DNA of 13,186 bases from Isotricha intestinalis (lineage: Eukaryota > Ciliophora > Litostomatea > Vestibuliferida > Isotrichidae). The DNA is taken from NCBI GenBank assembly GCA_023807065.1, contig JAJJLU010004422.1, forward strand, positions 1-13,186. Direction: 5' to 3'. Position numbers and translations under genes: made by a program. Under the pieces are notes generated by a model. That model saw nothing but the letters and a program-made list of their open reading frames with translations, had not been told where the DNA came from and made no database searches. Below are positions 1 through 7,123 of the stretch, piece after piece. How positions within the stretch are numbered: position 1 is the first letter of the stretch; each line of letters begins with the position of its first letter.

Positions 1-3
1 TGA

Positions 4-445
4 TGTGCTTAAAGAAGAGAAGATACTTTTGATCATGCTTCTTACTTAATTTATCTTGATAAAAATTAAACTCTTAAAATATCAGGAATCAGAAATCAAA
101 AATTATAAACTCTTTTTAGACAAAAAATTTTTAAAAATCTATATTTGGCATTTTTTTTAATATAAGATTTTTTAATTATAAATTGAAAAAATAAATATTA
201 TATTGTTTGACGATGAAAATGATAAATTTATATCAATGAAAGTTTAGAAATTTTGGTATTTATATCTTATTTATCCTGGATATTTTCTTTTAAAAGGCAG
301 ACAATAATTATTTGATAATGTTGGAACAATTGATAAATATGATGAAAATGAAGAATTAAATCAATTTAAAAATCAAGGATATAAATCTAAAACTTTAAAA
401 AAAGATCATACAGATAAACCAAAAATTAAATATATAAAACACTAA
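4..445 (+). pseudogene. Decayed protein-coding remnant, family unknown
   Basis: Two stretches read like protein but are broken. From about 4 to 165, frame 1 gives segments such as REDTFDHASYLIYLDKN and TLFRQKIFKNLYLAF, separated by TAA codons. From 185 to 442, frame 2 gives about 86 codons (for example FWYLYLIYPGYFLLKGRQ and LFDNVGTIDKYDENEELNQF) interrupted only by TAG at 245-247 and TAA at 305-307, ending at TAA 443-445. In DNA this A+T-rich a random frame would meet a stop about every ten codons, and the composition is protein-like (Gly, Pro, Trp, Asp), so I read it as an old gene with point-mutation stops and at least one frameshift. No family is recognised. It could also be the 3' end of a larger broken gene starting left of the window. 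Confidence 0.45.
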
Positions 446-580
446 ATAAATATATTATAATATAATACATAAATTAAATACAATTCAACTAAAAATAAAT
501 GTGAAAAAATAGACTTATAAAAATATAAAAAAAATTTAATAAAAATATAATTAAAAAAATATCCAATAAATAAAACAAAA

Positions 581-1050
581 ATGGGAGCTTGTTTTTCAAA
601 AAAATAAAAATATCAGTAATTTCAAAAACTACTTTAAAAAATACAAATTTTATGTTCTATAATTGTTCTTCTTTAAAATCATTAGATTTATCTAATTTTA
701 AAACTAATAATATTAAAAATATGAGGTGTATGTTTCAATTATGTTCTTCTTTAACTTCTTTAAATTTATCTAATTTTAATACTAATAATGTTGAAGATAT
801 GAGTTATATGTTCTATAATTGTTCTTCTTTAACTTCTTTAAATTTATCTAATTTTAATACTAATAATGTTGAAGATATGAGTAGTATGTTCTATAATTGT
901 TCTTCTTTAAAATCATTAGATTTATCTAATTTTAATACTAATAATGTTGAAGATATGAGTTATATGTTCTGTGGTTGTTCTTCTTTAAATTCTTTAAATT
1001 CTACTGATAAAAGATTATTAAAAGAATTGAAAAATTTAATAATTTATTAA
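581..1050 (+). CDS. BspA-like leucine-rich-repeat protein (DUF285 type), frame broken near the N-terminus
   Basis: The body is a run of 26-residue repeats of the BspA/Treponema LRR type (DUF285), consensus NTNNVEDMSYMFYNCSSL followed by SLNLSNF. Four full repeats begin at the ATG codons 652, 730, 808 and 886, a partial fifth begins at 964, and a short Lys/Leu-rich tail ends at TAA 1048-1050. Such proteins usually act in adhesion or protein binding. The only ATG in the repeat frame is 652. An upstream ATG at 581, in good A-rich context, encodes MGACFSKK and then TAA at 605-607; a one-base backward shift in the seven-A run at 598-604 joins this to the repeat frame. MG followed by Cys4 and Ser6 is a classic N-myristoylation plus palmitoylation start, so the product may sit on the inner face of a membrane. 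Alternatives are an assembly error in the homopolymer, a recent pseudogene, slippage, or a shorter protein from 652. The family call is secure; the start is not. Confidence 0.75.
652..1005 (+). repeat. 78-bp tandem repeats encoding BspA LRR units
   Basis: Four complete 78-bp units start at 652, 730, 808 and 886, followed by a partial unit from 964. Units 3 and 4 are nearly identical at the DNA level, including synonymous positions. Units 1 and 4 share one central block (encoding LKSLDLSNF) while units 2 and 3 share another (LTSLNLSNF), a mosaic pattern suggesting recent duplication or gene conversion between units. Confidence 0.85.
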
Positions 1051-1438
1051 AATTTAAAAAAATCTTTGATTTTTTGATTTTTTTTTATTTTTATTGTTTT
1101 AATAAAATGATTGATAATATTTCATATTTATTATACTTTATTGTTTGAATTTGTTTGATGATTTTATGTATTATTTCATCTTGAAATAATATTTGTATAA
1201 ATAAAGAAAAAATCGACAATCAAAATTTTATAAAAAAGTAATTATAATTTAAACCAATGATTAATACTATCATTAAACTTTTTTTGTAGAAATTAATTAA
1301 AGAAAATAACCAAAAATCTTCATTCAATTTTATATTCTTTTATTTCTTTTGAATTTAATATAATTTAATGAAAGTATTAATTCTCAGTGGGTATAATTAT
1401 TTTTTTTCATTATAAAAAAATATATATAAAAAAGTATT
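1051..1438. other. Intergenic A+T-rich stretch
   Basis: This follows the BspA gene and begins with T-rich DNA typical of the 3' flanks in this window. All frames are densely stopped, no RNA gene is visible (a tRNA would stand out by its G+C), and I see no repeats beyond simple A/T tracts. Confidence 0.6.
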
Positions 1439-1800
1439 ATGATTAATTCACTCGAAAGATTGTCTGATGACATAAAAAAAATATTATAATATTCACAAAA
1501 TGGAAAATTTAAATTAATTAAAAAAATGAATTACATTCTTAATGTTATTATTATTTATTGAAAGATTTTTTAATCGTTGAATTTAATTGTCTAGATTAAT
1601 TATTTAGAATTTAATATTTAAAAAATATAATGAAAATTATATAAAATTATTAATTAGAATTTTATTTATGTTATAATAATTATTATAAATAATAAATCCT
1701 TAAAAATTATATATATAAGCAGAAAATTATTTGAATATTAAAGAAAATTGTCTCAAATTGATTAAATATTAAATTAAATTTAAAATCTCATACACAAAGT
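1439..1800 (+). pseudogene. Decayed protein-coding remnant, family unknown
   Basis: An ATG at 1439 opens MINSLERLSDDIKKIL, then TAA at 1487-1489, then the same frame continues YSQNGKFKLIKKMNYILN to TGA at 1559-1561. Further protein-like pieces follow in other frames (LLKDFLIVEFNCLD, KYNENYIKLLIRILF, AENYLNIKENCLKLIKY), each ended by TAA. The pattern suits a gene inactivated by stops and frameshifts. It runs tail-to-tail into the Tubby gene on the other strand. I cannot assign a family, and the later pieces are less certain than the first 40 codons. Confidence 0.4.
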
Positions 1801-1805
1801 ATCAA

Positions 1806-2484
1806 TTAACAAAATAGTTTATTTATAATACAAGAAATTCCAATTCCAAAAGCTTGAATGGGAGTAAATGGATACATAAAATCTAAAAAATATTCATTTT
1901 CATTTTTTGACTCTGCAAATTGGAAGATTATATTATTTAAGAAATTAATTAATTGAAAATTTTTTACAGAACTTTTAACACTTCTATTTATAAAATTAAG
2001 AATATAACAATTAAATACTAAAATTATTAAAATAAAAGTTTACTTTCTGAAAATTCTGGTTCTTTATTAAAAAAAACTAATTTATTCTCTTTTTTTCCTA
2101 TTTGAACATTTAATTTCATAGGACCATTAAGTCCAAATAAATTAATGTTCTTAAATAATAAAAAATTTTACTTACATATTTAATATTACATTTATTTTCT
2201 AAATTATTATTCATTTTTACTTTAAATACATTTCCTAAAATATTTATTGAGATTTTTCCAATTTTAATTAAAAAATGATTATCAATAAAAATATTAAATT
2301 GTTTCCTACTAATTTTTATTGCTGACATTATAATAGTGTTAAAGGAATCAATATAATATTCATAAATTTCCTTGTTTTTTAATTTTATTTTTTTAATTCT
2401 TCCTCTTAACCAAACATTCTGATTTATGGGATATGATAATAATATAATTTTATGTTCTGAATTTAATTTTAAATAAAATTTTTT
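1806..2484 (-). CDS. Tubby-like (TULP) domain protein, three exons, 5' end apparently missing
   Basis: Splicing two 26-nt introns gives a clear Tubby C-terminal domain. Exon 1 runs from the first ATG at 2326-2328 down to 2176, exon 2 is 2149-2044 and exon 3 is 2017-1806 (TAA at 1806-1808), a 156-residue product. Landmarks in family order are GLNGPMKL (family: G.RGPRKM), CYILNF (SYVLNF), SVKSSVKNFQ (VTQASVKNFQ), IIFQFAES (IVMQFGRV), FLDFMYPF (FTMDYNYPL) and QAFGIGIS near the C-terminus (QAFAIALSS). Tubby domains bind phosphoinositides and membrane cargo, as in TUB and TULP3. The homologous reading frame continues upstream without ATG for 52 codons (2329-2484, including LRGRIKKIK) to an in-frame TAA at 2485-2487, and the first strand of the domain is not found. 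The gene may therefore be 5'-truncated, or a sequence error may hide the start. Total visible homology is 208 codons against about 250 for a full domain. Confidence 0.8.
2018..2043 (-). other. Intron 2 of the Tubby-like gene (26 nt)
   Basis: On the minus strand it starts GTAAAC and ends TTTTAG, after phase 1. Removing it joins ...PEFSE to IFNCYILNF and restores the conserved Tubby order PVWND-SYVLNF-VKNFQ. Read through, it gives an in-frame TAA inside the intron. Confidence 0.85.
2150..2175 (-). other. Intron 1 of the Tubby-like gene (26 nt)
   Basis: On the minus strand it starts GTAAGT and ends TTTAAG, in phase 0 after a Tyr codon. Removing it joins NKCNIKY to NINLFGLNGPMKL, which matches the Tubby segment YETNVLGLRGPRKM. 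Confidence 0.85.
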
Positions 2485-2559
2485 TTATTTTTTAAATAGC
2501 TTTCATTTATTTTTTTTGTTTGGGTATTTGATTTAAATTTAAAATTAATTTTTAAAAAA

Positions 2560-3758
2560 ATGGATTTTTCAGAAAAAAGTAATTATGGGAATATTGGTAA
2601 AGATGAGTTAATTGTACAATTGAAGAATCATATAATTGAAATGGAACAAAATGAGAAAATTTTTGAAAGATTAAAGAATAAATTCACAGAAATGCAAGAA
2701 GAGTAAATTTATATTTTATTAAATATAGATTTATAAATTTAAGTGATGAAAAAATATTAATAGAAAAAGATTTAAAATCTCAAATTGAGAAATTAAAATT
2801 TGAAAAAAATGAATACCAAAGAAAATATAATGAAAAAGAATTATTAAACCAAAAATTATTAGAAGATTATTCAAATTTAGAATACATTCTGGAAACTAGA
2901 GATAATAATATTCAAGAACTAAAAAACCAATTAATTAATTATAAAAAATTAAAAGATGAAAAAATAAAATATGATAAAACTTTATCAGAATTAAAAGAAT
3001 TAAAAAAAGGAAATTTAAAAGAAATTGAATATTTAATTTCTCAAAATAAGACTTTAAATAAACAATTAGATGAAAAAGAAAAAAAAATAATTTTACTTGA
3101 AAATGAAAAATTGAAAATAACTCAAGAAATAAAATATGAAAAATCAGATAAAAAAACTCATAAAAAAGAAATTGAAGAAACAATTTCATATTATGAAAAT
3201 AAATTAAGAGAAGCAAATCAAAAAATAAATAAAATGAATGAAATGATAAAAGAATTAGAAAAGCAAATTGAAGATTTACAAAAAGATATTAATGTACAAA
3301 ATAAAAATAAAACTTTAAATGAAGATTATATTCTTTTACAAAGTATTTTAAAAAAAAAAGATGAAGAAATTCAAAAATATATAAATGAAATAAATGTTTT
3401 AAATGAAGAAAAGACAAAATTATATGAAGATAATACAAAAATGTTTAATGATATTGCTCATTTACAAAATGAAATAAATAAATTTTCTAAAAATCAAAAT
3501 TCTCAAACTATTCCAGAAGAAAAACAAAATGGAAGTGATAGTGAAAGTAATTATTCTTGTTTTGAATTTTATTCAAGAAATAATTTCAGAAATGATTATA
3601 AACAAAAAGATATTAATAATGAATTAAATATAAAAATCCCTGAAATTCCTATTAATCCTAAATATAAACTAAATAATATTTTTAAGCAAAATTCTAATGA
3701 ATATATTAATACAATGAGTATTGAAGGAGGAATAAAATCAAGTAATGATTTTCAATGA
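2560..3758 (+). CDS. Long coiled-coil protein, two exons
   Basis: ATG 2560 opens exon 1 (2560-2702); a 26-nt intron (2703-2728) and exon 2 (2729-3758, TGA stop) give 390 residues. From about residue 15 to 300 the protein is almost unbroken Glu/Lys/Asn/Leu/Ile sequence with heptad-like spacing (for example KEIEETISYYENKL, IKELEKQIEDLQKDI), indicating a long coiled coil of the kind found in cytoskeletal, tethering or SMC-like scaffold proteins. No globular head, ATPase motif, signal peptide or membrane segment is visible. The last 90 residues are polar, with a Ser/Glu-rich patch (GSDSESNYSCF) and Asn/Pro-containing sequence, probably disordered. Coiled coils of this composition cannot be assigned by similarity, so the function is unknown. 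It is divergent from the Tubby-like gene, with 231 bp between the two first ATG codons, so they may share a promoter region. Confidence 0.8.
2703..2728 (+). other. Intron of the coiled-coil gene (26 nt)
   Basis: It begins GTAAAT and ends AATATAG in phase 2. The codon before it is GA|G, so failure to splice gives GAG TAA, an immediate stop. Splicing completes GAA (Glu) and opens 344 further codons of coiled coil. Confidence 0.9.
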
Positions 3759-4055
3759 TATTTAAAAATATTTTTGAGATAAAATAAATAATAGCATTAT
3801 ATATATTTTAAAAAATTCTATTGTTTTTTTTTTAATTTTTTTTTGTTTCAAAACGATACTTTTTAAAATTTATATAATTCACTAAAGTTAAGATAGAAAT
3901 TATGTCCCAATTTTTAAATTATAATTTAAATAATTTATTCATCAAAATCATAAATGTATGAATGATGAAGAAAATTAAAAATATAAAGTACTAAATTATT
4001 ACTCAAAGCATCATTTTCATACTAATAATCTTGTATTATAAATTATATTTAAATT
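3759..4055. other. Intergenic A+T-rich stretch
   Basis: Just after the coiled-coil stop there is an AATAAA-type hexamer near 3784 and two long T runs near 3824-3846, which may be 3' end signals, though both are common by chance here. No coding or RNA signal is seen. Confidence 0.5.
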
Positions 4056-4575
4056 TTACTTTAATAATAAAGGGAAAAATATTAAATATTTTATTCCAAT
4101 ATTTTGAAGAGAAATACCATTTTTTGAACATATTACTCATTTAAATTGGGTTTTTGATTTATTTTCAATAACCTTTTTCAAACTAAAGATTTGTTTGAGA
4201 GAATTTAAAGTTCAATTTTCATTATAGTTATCTAAAAATATTTTATTTTGAAATCGACTATTCTTTGAAATTAATTCTTAATTCTCAATAATATCTAAAT
4301 CACTCAAATTTTAAACTTCCAAAAAAAACCAATATTTAAAATCTTTTATAAAGATAGAGAAAATATTAGTGAAATATTTTATTTATAAAACTAAACTAAA
4401 ATTGAAAATAATTTCATTTAAAAATTAGAAGATTTATGTATGTGTCATTATAATAATTTTATTTGAGAATAAACCATAATATAAGAAGAATTAAATTCTA
4501 TATTCAAATTTATTTAAGAATCAGAGTGTTATAATATTTTATTCCTTTATCTTCAGAAAAGGGATATTTTAAAAT
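4056..4575 (-). pseudogene. Decayed protein-coding remnant on the minus strand, family unknown
   Basis: Read on the minus strand from about 4575, the pieces are YPFSEDKGIKYYNTLILK, then after a frame change INLNIEFNSSYIMVYSQIKLL, then in a third frame segments such as IKYFTNIFSIFIKDFKYWF, NLSDLDIIEN, ELISKNSRFQNKIFLDNYNEN, TLNSLKQIFSLKKVIENKS and SLQNIGIKYLIFF, ending at TAA 4056-4058. Between them are several TAA codons and at least two TGA codons. The pieces are collinear and protein-like, with Trp, Asp and Gly present, so I read it as an old gene with stops and frameshifts. No domain was recognised. Confidence 0.45.
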
Positions 4576-4902
4576 ATAATCTTTTTTTAATTTACAAAAT
4601 TTTATATATGATAAAATATAATATTTTTATTTAAGAATAATAATCATTTATTTTTAATATTAGAATTATTACTGATACACACATAATATATTATATTAAA
4701 ATTATTTTTTAGAAAAAAATTTTCCCATTTTTCTATAAAAATTATTAAATTTTGATTTTGAAGATAAAAAAAAACAAATAATATATAATAATAAAATTAT
4801 TAAAATTACAAGAGAAATCCAATGATGTAAACTAAATTAAAAAATAAAAAACAAAAATATAGAAAAATAATAAAATAAAATAATAAAAAAATTCTTAAAA
4901 AA
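4576..4902. other. Upstream region of the CK1 gene
   Basis: This is extremely A+T-rich and becomes almost pure A with scattered T over the last 70 bases before the CK1 start, the usual leader context in this window. The only point of note is a minus-strand ATG at 4726-4728 that opens MGKFFSKK and stops at 4702-4704. Confidence 0.5.
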
Positions 4903-5931
4903 ATGATACCTGAAAACGAAATAACTTTAGGACCAAGATACAAAATATTTATAAAAAGAAAATTAGGAAATGGAGCATTTGGAGATGTTTATCAAGGTCA
5001 AAATAAAAAAGATAAAACATTAGTAGCAATAAAAGTAGAAAAAAATAAAGATGAACGTTTTTCACAATTAAAAAATGAAGCATATTTATTAAAATATTTA
5101 TCTGGATGTGAAGGAATTCCAAAAATATATTTTCATGCAAAAACAAATAAATATTCTTTTTTAGTAATGGAACTTTTAGGACCTTCATTGGCAAATTTAT
5201 TTTTAAAAAATAAAAATAATCTTCCTTTGAAACATATAATAAATTATTCATTACAAATGTTAGATAGAATAGAATATATTCATCAAAGACACATTATTCA
5301 TAGAGATATTAAACCAGAAAATTTTTTGATTTCAAAAAATAGATTCAATCAAGAAATAATATATTTAATAGATTTTGGTTTAGCTAAAAGATTTAGAGAT
5401 CCAAAAACTGGATTACATATACATTATAAAGATGGTAAATCTTTAACTGGAACTGCTAGATTTGCTTCAATTTATACTCATTTAGGAATTGAACAAAGTA
5501 GAAGAGATGATTTAGAAGGAATGATATATACTATAATATATTTAATCAAAGGTAAATTACCTTGGCAAGGTTTAAAAGCAAAATCAAAGGAAGAAAAATG
5601 TCAGAAAATAATGGAAAAAAAAATTGATATTCCTATTGAAATATTATGTAAAGGTTTACATAAAAATATTGGTATTATATTACATTATTCTAGATCACTT
5701 TTATTTGATGAAAGACCTAATTATGAATTTATTAGAAATAAATTAAAAGAAATTTTAAACGAAAATAAACAAAATGACAATGAATCTTTTATTAGTTGTG
5801 ATAAGGAAATTTCACCAGAATCAAGTAATAATAATAATATAAGTACAACTCTTGAAAAAAGAAGTGATGAATATCAAAAAGGTGATTGTAAAATTTTGGA
5901 CCTTAAAGTACATAAAGATATTAAGCTTTAA
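4903..5931 (+). CDS. Casein kinase 1 family Ser/Thr protein kinase
   Basis: This 342-residue protein is uninterrupted and has every CK1 hallmark. The glycine loop is GNGAFGDVYQG (residues 22-32), the ATP lysine K44 in VAIKVE, the catalytic loop HRDIKPENF (H133, R134, D135), and the metal-binding DFG starts at D157. The CK1 signature TGTARFASIYTHLGIEQSRR is at 182-201, replacing the APE motif of other kinases, and RRDDLEG follows. CK1 enzymes phosphorylate Ser/Thr, often next to acidic or pre-phosphorylated residues, and act in trafficking, repair and cell-cycle control. The usual SIN triplet is SIY here (Y191). The kinase domain ends near residue 285. The tail of about 55 residues is Asn/Ser/Lys-rich, with no palmitoylation motif, so membrane targeting is not indicated. 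Start ATG 4903 sits in an A-rich leader. Confidence 0.95.
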   Translation: MIPENEITLGPRYKIFIKRKLGNGAFGDVYQGQNKKDKTLVAIKVEKNKDERFSQLKNEAYLLKYLSGCEGIPKIYFHAKTNKYSFLVMELLGPSLANLFLKNKNNLPLKHIINYSLQMLDRIEYIHQRHIIHRDIKPENFLISKNRFNQEIIYLIDFGLAKRFRDPKTGLHIHYKDGKSLTGTARFASIYTHLGIEQSRRDDLEGMIYTIIYLIKGKLPWQGLKAKSKEEKCQKIMEKKIDIPIEILCKGLHKNIGIILHYSRSLLFDERPNYEFIRNKLKEILNENKQNDNESFISCDKEISPESSNNNNISTTLEKRSDEYQKGDCKILDLKVHKDIKL

Positions 5932-5937
5932 GGATTT

Positions 5938-5964
5938 TTAATTAAAAGTTGATTTTTTAATTAA
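5938..5964. repeat. 10-bp inverted repeat just after the CK1 stop
   Basis: TTAATTAAAA at 5938-5947 and its exact reverse complement TTTTAATTAA at 5955-5964 flank a 7-nt loop, six bases past the stop. It could form a weak hairpin in the 3' untranslated region. In DNA this A+T-rich such a palindrome can arise by chance. Confidence 0.35.
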
Positions 5965-6294
5965 TTATTCATCTTTTGGTTTGTATATATATAATTATAT
6001 TGTGAATAAAATAATGATTTATTTTGTATATTTGATAATTGAATTAATTTAGATTATATAGATAAAAAATATTAGACATAAACTTTTTGACCAGAATATT
6101 TTGAGAGAATTAACTAGGGTGTAAATAAAAACGGTTGAAATGGAGAAAAATAATGTTGTTTGTTATTTAGTATTTTATATATTAATAATAATGAGTAAAT
6201 TATAAACTTTTGTTAAATAGATTAACTTTTAATTATTTTGAAGACTAAAATCATTTATTTTTTTGTTTTTTAATATTACTGTTATAAATATTGA
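5965..6294. other. Intergenic A+T-rich stretch
   Basis: An AATAAA-type hexamer lies near 6004. Around 6090-6170 there is a slightly less A+T-rich patch, with short open pieces broken by TAG, TGA and TAA, that might be further decay debris; too little remains to call. Nothing else is recognised. Confidence 0.4.
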
Positions 6295-6805
6295 ATGAAT
6301 AATAAATATATTCAAAATTTATTAAGCAAAAACTTATTTTATAAACACATTGTTTATTACTTTTTATATAAAACTATAAAGGGTCCAAATAATTCAAATT
6401 ATGTTATGAATTATGAAAATATTTTTAGTATTACAGATAATTTATAGTATCTGAATTATTTCATGTAATATTTAGATGGGATTAACCATTATAGCTGTGA
6501 TTTAAATGGTTCTTCTTTTTATAATAGTTCAAGTTTAACAAACGATGTTTTAAATAAATATTGTAAAATGAATGGAGGAAAAATATATTATTCAACGAAA
6601 TTTAACGGTCAAATTAATAAATAATTTTGCAAAAAAAGAGAGTCTTTATTCAATTTTCCGTAAATTCAAATAAAAAAACTACTTCAATCACTCATAATCC
6701 AATCATTCAAGATAAATGTCTTTTCCAGATGAATTTTTATTTAAAAAAGATACTAAAAGATTACCTCTTAAAAATGCCATTTCTAATATTAATTCACTCA
6801 TATAA
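6295..6805 (+). pseudogene. Decayed protein-coding remnant, family unknown
   Basis: ATG 6295 opens a frame of 109 codons ending at TAA 6622-6624 and interrupted only by TAG 6445-6447 and TAA 6466-6468. Recognisable protein-like pieces are NLLSKNLFYKHIVYYFLYK, TIKGPNNSNYVMNYENIF, YLDGINHYSCDLNGSSF and NKYCKMNGGKIYYSTKF. Downstream, two other frames continue: KKRVFIQFSVNSNKKTTSI with THNPIIQDKCLF (about 6630-6730), then FPDEFLFKKDTKRLPLKNAI up to TAA 6803-6805. The succession of frames suggests one gene with two stops and at least two frameshifts. I do not recognise the family. A functional product would need readthrough, which nothing here supports. Confidence 0.5.
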
Positions 6806-7123
6806 AATATTTTAATTAATAAACCTGTACATTAAATAAAAATAAATGTTTTTAAAAATTGAAAAAAATTGTTTATTTAAAATATATGTTAAATTCAAAA
6901 AATATTAATGTAAATCAATAAAAATTAGAGATTGGGATAAAAAAAATATAGATAATTTTATAATATTATATCCAAATTATAATATATTATATATTAATAC
7001 TTTCAATAAGTAAATTTTTCTTTTAATTTATTACAATAAGAAATATATGTTATTTAGTTTCATTTTCTATTTGTTTGTTTATTGAAAAAAAAAATAATTT
7101 GAAAAACCAAAAATAAACTCAAA
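6806..7123. other. Upstream region of the CIPK-like kinase gene
   Basis: A+T-rich DNA with all frames densely stopped. An A-rich leader precedes ATG 7124. No repeat or RNA gene is seen. Confidence 0.5.

Noticed and set aside
185..445. TAA/TAG read as glutamine (ciliate-type code) to make the remnants intact genes
   Set aside because: Intact genes use CAA for Gln with no internal TAA/TAG, several end at TAA at the conserved C-terminus (DnaJ CaaX, Ku70 SAP, Tubby), and one remnant also contains TGA stops.
2935..3216. Leu/Phe-rich open frame on the minus strand
   Set aside because: It is the antisense shadow of the Lys/Glu-rich coiled coil; A-rich coding gives open T-rich frames opposite.
4949..5251. 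100-residue minus-strand frame
   Set aside because: It lies entirely opposite the CK1 kinase domain and is a hydrophobic antisense artefact.
6004..6010. AATAAA polyadenylation signals after genes
   Set aside because: Present near several stops but expected by chance many times per kilobase at this base composition, so not annotated as functional.
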